A DNA stretch of 64,000 nucleotides from an uncultured Aquimarina sp. (GCA_947489685.1 CANLEM010000003.1:496001-560000); one strand, 5' to 3'; positions 19,462 to 28,293 are shown, counted from the first letter of the stretch. Made by a program: numbers and translations. The notes: generated by a model not told the origin, from the letters alone.

Positions 19462-20592
19462 ATGAACAAGCAGTCGCACATACTAATTGTAGGGGGAGGA
19501 TTAGCAGGGCTTGTTAGTGCAATTCATCTATCTCAAAAAGGAATCGATGTTGTTCTTATTGAGAAAGATACGTATCCCAAACACAAAGTATGTGGTGAAT
19601 ATATCTCCAACGAAGTACTTCCTTATTTTGATTATCTAGGTATACATATAGATGAGATTTCTCCTGTAAAAATCTCGAAATTTGAAATTACTACGCAAAA
19701 AGGAAAAACTATACGTAGCTCTTTACCTTTGGGAGGTTTTGGAATTAGTAGATATGCCTTGGACCAATATCTATGGGATATAGCAATTCAAAATGGAGTA
19801 CATTGTATTAATGATAAAGTAGTAGCCGTAACTTTTGATGAAAATAGTTTTAGAGTAAATACTGTTCAGAATGGTATTTTTAGTAGTGATTATGTTATTG
19901 GGGCTTATGGTAAGCAGTCGTCTTTGGATAAATCCTTAAATAGAGATTTTACTAATAAAAAATCCCCTTGGTTAGCTGTAAAAATGCATTATCAAGCACA
20001 GGTCAATAAAGAGACAGTGGCTTTACATAATTTCGAAGGTGGATACTGTGGCCTTTCTATGGTAGAAAACAATGTTGTAAATGCGTGCTATTTGGCTCAT
20101 TACGATAGTTTTAAAGAATATAAAGATATAGCGACTTTTCAATCCGAAATCTTAAGCAAAAACCCATATTTAAAAGAGTTTTATAAATCCGCAATACCAC
20201 TATTTGAAAAACCAATTACAATTAGTCAAGTTAATTTTCAGAAAAAGAAACCTGTAGAAGAGCATGTATTTATGACAGGTGATGCCGCCGGTCTTATACA
20301 CCCATTATGCGGAAACGGAATGGCAATGGCAATACAAGGTGCGCAGATAATAAGTGAGTTATTGATCAATAATCATAACAAGATGACAAGTTTTACAAGA
20401 AAAGAACTTGAAGATTTGTATAAAAAACAGTGGATTGCAGCATTTTCGAAAAGGTTATATACCGGGAGACTTTTACAAAAAGTTTTGATAGATCCCAGTT
20501 TGCAACAACTGTCATATAAACTAGCTACCTTATTGCCATCTATGGTACCTAAAATTATTAAGCAAACTCATGGAAACCCCATTGTATGCTAA
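19462..20592 (+). CDS. FAD-dependent oxidoreductase (geranylgeranyl-reductase/monooxygenase type), first gene of the type III PKS operon
   Basis: A 376-residue flavoprotein. HILIVGGGLAGLVSAIHL is the FAD-binding Rossmann motif at the N-terminus, VCGEYISNEVLPY a substrate-side motif seen in this group, and FMTGDAAGLIHPLCGNGMA the second FAD-contact (GD) motif. The family includes hydroxylases and reductases acting on phenols and isoprenoid lipids. By analogy with Streptomyces srs clusters, where a flavoprotein hydroxylates an alkylresorcinol made by a type III PKS, it may oxidise the PKS product; this is inference. The ATG at 19462 is preferred over GTG at 19447. It overlaps the methyltransferase start by 7 bp. 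Confidence 0.85.
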   Translation: MNKQSHILIVGGGLAGLVSAIHLSQKGIDVVLIEKDTYPKHKVCGEYISNEVLPYFDYLGIHIDEISPVKISKFEITTQKGKTIRSSLPLGGFGISRYALDQYLWDIAIQNGVHCINDKVVAVTFDENSFRVNTVQNGIFSSDYVIGAYGKQSSLDKSLNRDFTNKKSPWLAVKMHYQAQVNKETVALHNFEGGYCGLSMVENNVVNACYLAHYDSFKEYKDIATFQSEILSKNPYLKEFYKSAIPLFEKPITISQVNFQKKKPVEEHVFMTGDAAGLIHPLCGNGMAMAIQGAQIISELLINNHNKMTSFTRKELEDLYKKQWIAAFSKRLYTGRLLQKVLIDPSLQQLSYKLATLLPSMVPKIIKQTHGNPIVC

Positions 20593-21305
20593 TCGATTTA
20601 AAACATAGAAGTTATGAAGAAGAACTCATGGACGATCCTCTAATCGAAAAGGGGGCCTTGCAAACAGCTTTGTCTGATATTTCTAAGGTCAATAGATTAT
20701 TAGGAGGAAATGCAATAACCAAGCAATCCGTATATCGATTGCTTAAAGAAAGTTCTACGTCAAAAGAATATGTAATTCTTGATTTGGGATGTGGTGATGG
20801 TGAGATGTTAAGAGAAATCGCTGATTTGTTTAGAAAAAAAGGATTAAATGGTAAATTTATAGGAGTAGATCTTAATAGTGCCTGTATTGAGCAAGCAAAG
20901 TACCTAAGTGAGGCGTATCCTGAAATCTCTTTTGAGAAAAAAAATATTCTTGAAGTAGAACCATCTGATTTTTCGTGTGACATTATCATCTCTACATTGA
21001 CATTACATCATTTAGAGGATATTGAAATTAAAAGAGTAATGAACAAATGTGTAACCTTGGCTTCTATAGGAATTGTAATTAATGACCTTCATAGAAGCGC
21101 GCTGGCATATTACCTTTTTAAAGTATTCAGTTTCTTTTTTATTAAGGGACATATTGCAAAAAATGACGGATTAGTTTCTATTAAGAGAGGATTTACCAAA
21201 CAAGAACTATATAGTTACGCAAAAGAAATTAACTTGAATACCTATACAATTGATTGGAAATGGGCCTTTCGGTATAGATGGGTAATCAAAACAGGGGAAA
21301 TATAA
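20586..21305 (+). CDS. Class I SAM-dependent methyltransferase
   Basis: A 239-residue methyltransferase. Motif I VILDLGCGDGEML at about 60-72 and the acidic residue in FIGVDLNSACIEQAK bind S-adenosylmethionine; IIISTLTLHHLEDIE is motif IV/V. Its start lies inside the end of the oxidoreductase gene, and the type III PKS follows after 18 bp, so the three are co-expressed. The order oxidase-methyltransferase-PKS suggests O- or C-methylation of the polyketide or its quinol. The methyl acceptor cannot be read from sequence. Confidence 0.88.
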   Translation: MLIDLKHRSYEEELMDDPLIEKGALQTALSDISKVNRLLGGNAITKQSVYRLLKESSTSKEYVILDLGCGDGEMLREIADLFRKKGLNGKFIGVDLNSACIEQAKYLSEAYPEISFEKKNILEVEPSDFSCDIIISTLTLHHLEDIEIKRVMNKCVTLASIGIVINDLHRSALAYYLFKVFSFFFIKGHIAKNDGLVSIKRGFTKQELYSYAKEINLNTYTIDWKWAFRYRWVIKTGEI

Positions 21306-21323
21306 ATAAAAAGCTAAGAAAAA

Positions 21324-22376
21324 TTGGATGTAAAAATAGCAATGGTGGCTAAAGAATTGCCCCAATATGTAAGGGAAACAAAAGAAATATTGCCCTTTGT
21401 GTCTTTGTGGTTATCAGAGCAAGAAGAACGTTTTAAAAGAAAAGCTTTTAAAATCTTTGAAAATGCTGCGGTTGATAAAAGATATGGTATCATGAGCATC
21501 GAAGAGGTCTTTTCAGCTACTTCGTTTGCCCAAAAAAATGATATCTATATTAGAGAAGTTAAAAAATTAGGAACTTCAGTATTACAAAAGGCTTTGCAAC
21601 AAGCAAATTGGAATCCACAATCTCTGGATTATATCATAACAGTAAGTTGTACAGGAATTATGATACCATCTCTTGATGCGTACATCATCAATGACCTTAA
21701 TCTAAAACAGGATATTGTAAGGTTGCCAGTAACCGAAATGGGATGTGCAGCTGGAGTTTCTGGGATTATTTATGCCAGAAATTTCCTTAAATCAAACCCA
21801 GGAAAAAGAGCTGCCGTAATTGCTGTAGAATCACCCACGGCAACATTTCAGTTAGATGATTTTAGCATGACTAATATGGTCAGCGCAGCTATTTTTGGTG
21901 ATGGCGCGGCTTGTGCGTTACTTTCTTCCGAAGAAGATGTAGATGGGCCTAAAATAATAGGTGATGAGATGTATCATTATTATGATGCTTCTACCATGAT
22001 GGGATTCAATTTAATTGATGGAGGTTTGCAAATTGTGTTGGACCCCGAAGTACCTAAAAAAATAGCAACACATTTTCCGGATGTGATTCACCCTTTTCTA
22101 GAAAAATATGATATGACTATTGAGGATATCGATCATCTTATTTTTCATCCTGGTGGAAAAAAAATTGTGCAAACCGTAGAAGAGCTTTTTGGGCATTTGG
22201 GTAAAAATATCGATGATACCAAAGCTGTTTTGCAAGAGTATGGAAACATGAGTAGTGCTACTGTTTTGTATGTCTTAGAACGATTTATGGATAAAAAACC
22301 TAAACCTGGAGAAACCGGTTTAATGTTAAGTTTTGGTCCTGGTTTTTCTGCGCAACGTATCCTCTTAAAATGGTAA
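21324..22376 (+). CDS. Type III polyketide synthase (chalcone/stilbene-synthase family)
   Basis: A 350-residue homodimeric-type ketosynthase that extends an acyl starter with malonyl-CoA and cyclises it to a pyrone, resorcinol or phloroglucinol. The full catalytic triad is visible: Cys141 in TEMGCAAGVSG, His275 in LIFHPGG and Asn308 in EYGNMSSATVL. The closing GFGP-like loop reads SFGPGFSAQ. VSCTGIMIPSLDAYI resembles bacterial alkylpyrone/alkylresorcinol synthases more than plant chalcone synthase, so a fatty acyl starter is likely (inference). The start is TTG at 21324; a later ATG at 21342 is possible. It sits fully inside the operon. Confidence 0.94.
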   Translation: MDVKIAMVAKELPQYVRETKEILPFVSLWLSEQEERFKRKAFKIFENAAVDKRYGIMSIEEVFSATSFAQKNDIYIREVKKLGTSVLQKALQQANWNPQSLDYIITVSCTGIMIPSLDAYIINDLNLKQDIVRLPVTEMGCAAGVSGIIYARNFLKSNPGKRAAVIAVESPTATFQLDDFSMTNMVSAAIFGDGAACALLSSEEDVDGPKIIGDEMYHYYDASTMMGFNLIDGGLQIVLDPEVPKKIATHFPDVIHPFLEKYDMTIEDIDHLIFHPGGKKIVQTVEELFGHLGKNIDDTKAVLQEYGNMSSATVLYVLERFMDKKPKPGETGLMLSFGPGFSAQRILLKW

Positions 22377-22407
22377 ATTACATAATCTTGATAAAAACAT
22401 AAGATCT

Positions 22408-23202
22408 ATGACTGGCAAAGAGTTTCAAAATAAAAATTATTGGGCACTTATTCTAGGGGGGAGTTCTGGATTAGGCCTGGCCACAGCCATAAAACTCGCA
22501 TCTCATGGTATGAATATCGTGATTGTACACCGTAATCGGAAAAGCGAACGAACGCAAATAGAAGAAAATTTTGAAATTTTAAAAAAATCAAATGTAGATT
22601 TTTATGCATTCAATGTAGATTTATTAAAACCTGAAAAACGTACCGAAACCATTAACGAAATTAAGAGGGTTATTGGAAATGGAAAAATAAAAGTACTGGT
22701 ACATAGCATTGCCAAAGGAAATCTAAAACCAATGAATGATGCCGAACATGTCTTGAAAAATGATGATTTTCATTTAACAATTGATGCCATGGCTATTAGT
22801 TTATATGACTGGGTATCTTCTTGTTATAATGCAGAAATATTTGACAATGATGCTAGAGTGATATCATTTACCAGTGAGGGTAATACCAAAGCCTGGAAAA
22901 ATTATGCTGCTGTTTCGGCGGCAAAAGTAGCTCTAGAAGCTATAACTCGAAATATAGCTATGGAATATGCAAAGTATGGTATTAGAGCAAACTGTTTACA
23001 ACCTGGAGCAGTAAATACACAATCGTTAAGAATGATACCAGGGTACCAAAAAATAATCGATCATAGTATAGAACGTAACCCTTTTAATCGTATAACAACT
23101 CCCGAAGATGTTGCAAATGTGGTCTATTTACTAACTACTCCAGAGGCAGCATGGATTAATGGTTGTGTTATTCCGGTTAATGGGGGAGAACATCTATTAT
23201 AA
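22408..23202 (+). CDS. SDR-type enoyl-ACP reductase (FabI/FabL-like)
   Basis: A 264-residue Rossmann protein. GGSSGLGLA (17-25) binds NAD(P)H. The catalytic pair is Tyr166-X6-Lys173 (YAAVSAAK), the spacing of enoyl-ACP reductases rather than the Y-X3-K of ketoreductases. VLVHSIAKGNLKPM and the end VIPVNGGEHLL also match FabI/FabL relatives. It would reduce the trans-2-enoyl-ACP made by the dehydratase at 24865, completing reduction in a dedicated acyl-chain assembly. No ketoreductase gene lies in the operon, so that step must come from the housekeeping FabG or this enzyme must have wider activity. Confidence 0.82.
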   Translation: MTGKEFQNKNYWALILGGSSGLGLATAIKLASHGMNIVIVHRNRKSERTQIEENFEILKKSNVDFYAFNVDLLKPEKRTETINEIKRVIGNGKIKVLVHSIAKGNLKPMNDAEHVLKNDDFHLTIDAMAISLYDWVSSCYNAEIFDNDARVISFTSEGNTKAWKNYAAVSAAKVALEAITRNIAMEYAKYGIRANCLQPGAVNTQSLRMIPGYQKIIDHSIERNPFNRITTPEDVANVVYLLTTPEAAWINGCVIPVNGGEHLL

Positions 23203-23214
23203 AAAAATCATTTT

Positions 23215-24330
23215 ATGAAAGCGAAGCTTGTTTTTTTAATTCTATTTTTTTGTAGTGCTTATTTTTGGGCACAGAATAAATTTCGGGATACTATTCCTTT
23301 TAAAAACGATTTAGGTTTAATTGTTATCCCAATCCAATATAACGGACAAGAAAAGAATTTTATTTTTGATACTGGTGCTATGCTTTCTATAGGTTTTTCT
23401 TGGGTAAAAGAAGAATTGAAGGCTACTCGCAAAACCAGGGTAATTACCTCTTCTAGTAAGTCAAAATCTAGATTACGTTATTATAAGGCCGATACGGTAA
23501 AGTTGGGGTCGGCAAAGATTACAAAACACAGAATTTTGGGCACAAAGGATAGTGATATATTTTCTTGTTATGCTATAGACGGAGTATTAGGAATGGATAT
23601 CATCGCCAAATTTAATTGGCAGATCAATTTCAAAGAAAAGTATATAGTAATGTTGGATGCTGATTATTTCCCTCCAGATATTGACGAAAAGATGTATGCG
23701 ATGGATTTTGTATATGAGGATAGTAGACCCTGGGCCTATTTTAATGTACTAGGTGAACGAATACGATTTTTATTAGATACTGGGGCAAGCAATTCGGATA
23801 TCTACATAAAATACAAGGATCTATTCAAAAACATAGATACAAATTCTGTAAAAGAAATACACAGTGGTTTTTTTGATTTTAACGGAGCCTTTAGTAAAAC
23901 AAAATCTCGTACCATGAAACTATTAGATGTGTCATCTGCATCTGTAACATTAGCTCCAATCGTAGATTTTTCAAAGAAAAGCAGTAAAATAGGCAATTCT
24001 TCTTGGGAAGATACATCGCTTTTTATAAGTATAAATGATAACAAACTTTATTGTTCGTCAAATAGTATTGACGAATCATATGGAAGTTATGGATGTTCTT
24101 TTGATGTAAAAGAAGGAAAGATTATTGTTTCTAAAATACAAGTAAATAGTATAGCATGGAAAGAAGGGTTACGACAAGGATCTGAAGTCCTAGAAGTTAA
24201 CGGTAAAAAGTTTGACGATTTTTGTAGCATTTATACATATCAAAAGGGAATAGTAAAACAAAAAAATAAGTTAAAAGTGACGCTTAAGGATGGAAAAACT
24301 ATTACTTTAAATCATGAATTACTGTTTTAG
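23215..24330 (+). CDS. Secreted aspartyl protease with two DTG motifs and C-terminal PDZ domain
   Basis: A 371-residue exported protein (signal peptide to about residue 20, FWAQ). It has two retropepsin-like motifs, FDTGA (Asp52) and LDTGAS (Asp188), so it could form a two-lobed aspartic protease within one chain, followed by a PDZ-like domain at about 290-365 (ISKIQVNSIAWKEGLRQGSE, VNGKKFDD). Such clan AA/PDZ proteins occur singly in Bacteroidota. Its place 12 bp after the enoyl reductase puts a periplasmic protein inside a lipid-polyketide operon, hinting at export, maturation or stress sensing for the product. The role is unknown. Confidence 0.82.
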   Translation: MKAKLVFLILFFCSAYFWAQNKFRDTIPFKNDLGLIVIPIQYNGQEKNFIFDTGAMLSIGFSWVKEELKATRKTRVITSSSKSKSRLRYYKADTVKLGSAKITKHRILGTKDSDIFSCYAIDGVLGMDIIAKFNWQINFKEKYIVMLDADYFPPDIDEKMYAMDFVYEDSRPWAYFNVLGERIRFLLDTGASNSDIYIKYKDLFKNIDTNSVKEIHSGFFDFNGAFSKTKSRTMKLLDVSSASVTLAPIVDFSKKSSKIGNSSWEDTSLFISINDNKLYCSSNSIDESYGSYGCSFDVKEGKIIVSKIQVNSIAWKEGLRQGSEVLEVNGKKFDDFCSIYTYQKGIVKQKNKLKVTLKDGKTITLNHELLF

Positions 24331-24364
24331 TAACCCGTTGTAATTTTCATAAACCTTAAAAAAC

Positions 24365-24850
24365 ATGAAAAATATATTCATTTTATGCCTTCCCTTAATT
24401 TTATACAGTACTGGGTGTAAAGAAGATAGTGAAGTAGATGCAAATATTGACCTTGATCCAAACACGAATACTGAAGCAGAGATCGTTAGCGTAGACTTCT
24501 CGGGAAATGAAAATGCGTATACCTTTAGAGTAGGTATTAAAAGCCCAGATACGGGCTGCAATCAATATGCAGATTGGTGGGAAATTATTTCTGAAGATGG
24601 AGAATTAGTATACCGCAGGATTTTGGCCCATAGTCATGTAAACGAACAACCTTTTATTCGATCTGGAGGTCCTGTGCCTATTGCTCAAAATCAGACAGTA
24701 TATATTCGAGGGCATATGAATACAGTTGGTTACGGTACCAAAGTATATAAGGGGTCAGTTGCAAATGGGTTTAAGGAAAATACAGTTGATAAAGATTTTG
24801 CAATTGAATTAGCACAGGTAGCGCCATTGCCTACAGGATGTGCATTTTAA
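24365..24850 (+). CDS. Hypothetical lipoprotein inside the PKS operon
   Basis: A 161-residue lipoprotein with a short signal peptide and lipobox YSTGC (Cys18), then an acidic linker (EDSEVDANIDLDPNTNTEAE) and a compact beta-rich domain containing two further cysteines (GCNQYADWWE and the C-terminal GCAF) that could form a disulfide. I do not recognise the family. It lies 34 bp after the protease and 14 bp before the dehydratase, so it is part of the operon and is expected at the outer or inner membrane periplasmic face. Confidence 0.7.
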   Translation: MKNIFILCLPLILYSTGCKEDSEVDANIDLDPNTNTEAEIVSVDFSGNENAYTFRVGIKSPDTGCNQYADWWEIISEDGELVYRRILAHSHVNEQPFIRSGGPVPIAQNQTVYIRGHMNTVGYGTKVYKGSVANGFKENTVDKDFAIELAQVAPLPTGCAF

Positions 24851-24864
24851 AAATTTAAATTAGA

Positions 24865-25302
24865 TTGAACATTCAAGAAATTATTAAAAAATTACCGTAT
24901 AGTAAGCCATTTTTATTTGTAGATAATATCCTAGAAGTTAATGATGAGTTTATTAGGGGAGAATATACCTTTAAACCAGATGAATATTTTTATAATGGCC
25001 ATTTTAAAGATAACCCTATTACACCAGGAGTAATTTTAACAGAATGTATGGCGCAAATTGGTATGGCTTGCTTTGGGATTTATCTGCTTAAAGGAGAGTG
25101 GAGTGAACATTCGTGGAGTATTGCAATGACCAGTAATCAGATTGATTTCTTGAAACCAGTTTTTCCTGGAGAACGGGTTCGAGTTCATGCCAATAAAGTA
25201 TATTTTAGATTTAATAAGCTTAAATGCGATGTAGAGATGTACAACGCAGATGAAATTGTTGTTGCAAAGGGTATTGTGGCCGGTATGGCATTTAAAAAAT
25301 AA
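24865..25302 (+). CDS. 3-hydroxyacyl-ACP dehydratase (FabZ-like)
   Basis: A 145-residue hot-dog-fold dehydratase. The active-site region GHFKDNPITPGVILTE carries the FabZ-type His46 and Glu60; LPYSKPFLFVDNIL is the conserved N-terminal strand and helix. It would convert 3-hydroxyacyl-ACP to trans-2-enoyl-ACP, upstream of the operon's enoyl reductase. The start is a TTG at 24865 with no better ATG nearby. It is separated from the alpha/beta hydrolase by only 8 bp. Confidence 0.9.
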   Translation: MNIQEIIKKLPYSKPFLFVDNILEVNDEFIRGEYTFKPDEYFYNGHFKDNPITPGVILTECMAQIGMACFGIYLLKGEWSEHSWSIAMTSNQIDFLKPVFPGERVRVHANKVYFRFNKLKCDVEMYNADEIVVAKGIVAGMAFKK

Positions 25303-25310
25303 AACAAAAT

Positions 25311-26207
25311 ATGAGTTTTGGGTATTTTCTAGTCAAATTAGTACTTAAATTAAAAGGGGAGAAACGATCTTGGTCTCAAGACCCGATAGATTACCAAACC
25401 AAAAGAAAACAAGATGTACATAATGTAAATAGGAGATTGGTTTTAGGATGTTCTTTTGAAAGTAAAGAGATCAAACAAACCAAAGTAACTATGATTACGC
25501 CAAAAAATGTAGTAACAGATGTGTTGTTATTGTATTGTCATGGTGGGGCATTTGTATATGGGCCTACCAAAGAAAATTGGATCGCTCTTGCAAAAATAGC
25601 TAAGAAATCGGGCTCAAAAGCTTGGATGATTGATTATCCCAAAGCTCCCGAATATACTATTACTACAATTACTGAAAATATATATAGCACATATCTGGAA
25701 GCGACTCAAAAGTATGATCCTTCAAAAATTATTCTCATGGGGGATTCGGCAGGAGGGAGTTTGATTTTAACACTGGCTCAACGATTAGTAAAAGAGAATA
25801 AAAAAATGCCAAATTGTTTAATTCCGATAACTCCAGTAGTAGATGCTAGCGTATCAAACATGAAAATACCTGAAGTCGATTTAATAGATCCTATTTTGAG
25901 TATAAATGGTGTGCGGTCGGCCAATATCATGTGTGTTGGAGATTTACCATTAAAAGATCCTTTAATATCTCCGTTGTACGCAAACTTAAAGGGTTTACCT
26001 CCAATTCATCTGTTTATGGCTACAGATGATATTTTAACACCAGACCAAGAAATAATGATAGAAGAGGTTAGGGCTGTAAATGGAGAGATTAATGTTATTA
26101 TAGGGCAAGGACTTCCACATGTATGGCCGATATTACCCTTTATGTCTGAAGCTAGACAAGGTTTAAACGAGATAGTTGCAATTATTAAGGAGGCTGCATA
26201 TGAGTAA
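25311..26207 (+). CDS. Alpha/beta hydrolase (HSL-type esterase)
   Basis: A 298-residue hydrolase of the hormone-sensitive-lipase-like group. YCHGGAFVYG (about 75-84) is the oxyanion HGG motif, GDSAGGS (Ser146) the nucleophile elbow, with the likely acid in ATDDILTPD and the base in LPHVWP near the end. No signal peptide. It overlaps the ketosynthase by 8 bp. It could hydrolyse acyl-ACP or acyl-CoA intermediates, or release or trim the PKS product (inference); a detoxifying esterase is the alternative. Confidence 0.87.
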   Translation: MSFGYFLVKLVLKLKGEKRSWSQDPIDYQTKRKQDVHNVNRRLVLGCSFESKEIKQTKVTMITPKNVVTDVLLLYCHGGAFVYGPTKENWIALAKIAKKSGSKAWMIDYPKAPEYTITTITENIYSTYLEATQKYDPSKIILMGDSAGGSLILTLAQRLVKENKKMPNCLIPITPVVDASVSNMKIPEVDLIDPILSINGVRSANIMCVGDLPLKDPLISPLYANLKGLPPIHLFMATDDILTPDQEIMIEEVRAVNGEINVIIGQGLPHVWPILPFMSEARQGLNEIVAIIKEAAYE

Positions 26208-27474
26208 AAGGAGAGTTGTTGTTACTGGTTTGGGTGTGGTTTCTCCAAATGGAATGAACGTTTCAGAATTTAAAAAATCAATACAAAGTGGCAAGAGTGG
26301 CGTGCAGTTTATTGATAAGTTAAAACAACTAAATTTTTCATGTCAAATTGCTGGTTATCCAGTATATAATAAAGATTACTTAAATAATTACTTTACACAA
26401 ATACAGTTGAAAGGATTAAACGCCACAGGCATGGAGTATGGGGTTGTTTCGGGTATGGATGCTTGGAGGGATGCAGGTTTAACCATTAATAAAACAGATA
26501 CGCCAAACTGGGATCATGGTGTTATTTTTGGTACCGGAATCTTGGGAGTGGATAAGTTTAGAGAAGCCATATATAAAGTAGATCAAGGTAATGTAAGACG
26601 ATTAGGCAGTAACTCTGTTACTCAAACTATGGCTAGCGGAATTAGTGCATTTTTGGGAGGTATTTTGGGGTGCGGAAACATAGTAACCACTAATTCCTCG
26701 GCATGCAGTACGGGGACAGAAGCAATTTTAATGAGTTATGATCGCATTTCGAGCGGAAAAGCGGAGATTATACTTGCAGGTAGTACTAGTGATAGTGGAC
26801 CTTATGTTTGGGGAGGTTTTGATGCTATGCGTATTTTACCCTATAAGTACAATGATAATCCAACTGCTGCATCAAGGCCTATGAGTGCTAGTGCCAAGGG
26901 GTTTGTTCCGGGTAGTGGAGCTGGAGCTTTGGTTATAGAGAGCCTAGAAAGTGCTCAAAAAAGAGGCGCATCTATATATGCCGAAATACTAGGAGGTCAT
27001 GTTAATAGTGGTGGGCAACGCAATGGAGGTAGCATGACAGCTCCAAATAGCGAGGCGGTACAGCATTGTATTACTAAAGCTATAGAAAATTCGGGTATAA
27101 ATGCTACTCAGATTGATGCTATTAATGGTCATTTGACTGCTACAGGAAAAGATACTGCAGAGATACAAAACTGGTGTGAGGCATTACAGAGAAATGGAGA
27201 TGATTTTCCGTACATTAACTCTTTAAAAAGTATGGTTGGTCATTGTCTTGCGGCTTCCGGTAGTATCGAAAGTGTAGCTACAGTTTTGCAACTAAAGGAA
27301 AACTTTGTTTTTGGAAATATAAATTGTGAAGACTTGCACCCCGATATTGCAGCAATGATAAGTCGAAATAAAGTTCCCGCAAAAACCATCTCGTTTTCTT
27401 CAAATATTATTGCAAAGGCAAGTTTTGGATTTGGAGATGTAAATGCTTGTGTTATCTTTAAAAAATATAACTAG
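26200..27474 (+). CDS. Beta-ketoacyl-ACP synthase (FabF/KAS II-like)
   Basis: A 424-residue decarboxylating ketosynthase with the triad Cys169 (NSSACSTG), His311 (INGHLTATG) and His348 (SMVGHCLAASG), so it should be an active condensing enzyme and not a chain-length factor. KRRVVVTGLGVVSPNG is the classic N-terminus. The start is the ATG at 26200, overlapping the hydrolase stop. With the following ACP and transferase it forms the core of a private type II synthase feeding acyl chains, presumably as starter units for the type III PKS. Confidence 0.92.
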   Translation: MSKRRVVVTGLGVVSPNGMNVSEFKKSIQSGKSGVQFIDKLKQLNFSCQIAGYPVYNKDYLNNYFTQIQLKGLNATGMEYGVVSGMDAWRDAGLTINKTDTPNWDHGVIFGTGILGVDKFREAIYKVDQGNVRRLGSNSVTQTMASGISAFLGGILGCGNIVTTNSSACSTGTEAILMSYDRISSGKAEIILAGSTSDSGPYVWGGFDAMRILPYKYNDNPTAASRPMSASAKGFVPGSGAGALVIESLESAQKRGASIYAEILGGHVNSGGQRNGGSMTAPNSEAVQHCITKAIENSGINATQIDAINGHLTATGKDTAEIQNWCEALQRNGDDFPYINSLKSMVGHCLAASGSIESVATVLQLKENFVFGNINCEDLHPDIAAMISRNKVPAKTISFSSNIIAKASFGFGDVNACVIFKKYN

Positions 27475-27502
27475 TTATTTAGAATTATTAGTACCAGAAT
27501 TT

Positions 27503-27757
27503 ATGACAAAAGAAGAATTACTCTCAAAATTAAAAAACATTATTACGCCATATGTACAAAATCAAGAAGGTCTAAACTCTTTAAATGAAAATACTGATTT
27601 TATTAAAGACCTCGAGATAAATTCTGCCAATCTTGTAGATGTAGTATTGGATGTCGAAGATGAATTTGATATTGAAATAGATAACGAATCGATGGAAAAA
27701 ATGCTCACGGTTAAGGCTTCTTTAGAAATTATCGAAAGTAAATTGAGTGCTAAATGA
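27503..27757 (+). CDS. Acyl carrier protein
   Basis: An 84-residue acidic four-helix ACP. The phosphopantetheine attachment serine is Ser41 in DLEINSANLVD, where NSA replaces the common DSL, followed by the conserved helix II VVLDVEDEFDIEI. The ATG at 27503 gives a normal ACP length; the longer GTG/TTG frame from 27443 would overlap the ketosynthase end. Its stop overlaps the start of the phosphopantetheinyl transferase (ATGA), so carrier and activating enzyme are translationally coupled. Confidence 0.93.
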   Translation: MTKEELLSKLKNIITPYVQNQEGLNSLNENTDFIKDLEINSANLVDVVLDVEDEFDIEIDNESMEKMLTVKASLEIIESKLSAK

Positions 27758-28293
27758 TAGGCAATGATATTGTCGATCTTAGGTTAGCGAAGCATGAAAG
27801 TAATTGGCAAAGAAAAGGATGGCTGCAAAAGTTGTTTACTCCTACCGAACAATATCATATTCTAAAAGCTAAAATACCCGAATTTCTGGTATGGGAGTAT
27901 TGGAGTAGAAAAGAGGCTACATACAAAGCACATCAAAGGCGATTTTCTTTAGCCCCAAAATATAACCCAAAAGATTACGAATGTATTGAAAATACTGTAA
28001 GAGTAGGAGAAAACACTTATCGTACACAAACAAAAAGCACCAGATATTGGATATATTCTACTTCGAGCTCATTAGTTACAAAGCACACATCAAAAGTATT
28101 TACCAATCATTTATTTGCCAAAACTAAACTAATTGATTTTGTGTCCAAAGATTTATCAATAGACTCTATAAAAGTGTCGGTTTTTAAAGATGATAATCAA
28201 ATTCCTCACTTGAGTATTGAGGATAAGCCGAAGGATTTTAGTTTTTCTTTAACGAACCATGGATCATTCTCAGCTTTTATAATTGATTTATGA
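27754..28293 (+). CDS. 4'-phosphopantetheinyl transferase
   Basis: A 179-residue PPTase that loads the phosphopantetheine arm from CoA on the ACP. MIGNDIVDL holds the Mg/CoA-binding Asp residues (Asp5 and Asp8), and YWSRKEATYKAH (about 49-60) is the WxxKEA signature. It is last in the operon; a small AT-rich gap separates it from the convergent YceI gene. A dedicated PPTase next to an ACP with an atypical NSA site suggests the housekeeping AcpS may not serve this carrier. Confidence 0.92.
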   Translation: MIGNDIVDLRLAKHESNWQRKGWLQKLFTPTEQYHILKAKIPEFLVWEYWSRKEATYKAHQRRFSLAPKYNPKDYECIENTVRVGENTYRTQTKSTRYWIYSTSSSLVTKHTSKVFTNHLFAKTKLIDFVSKDLSIDSIKVSVFKDDNQIPHLSIEDKPKDFSFSLTNHGSFSAFIIDL

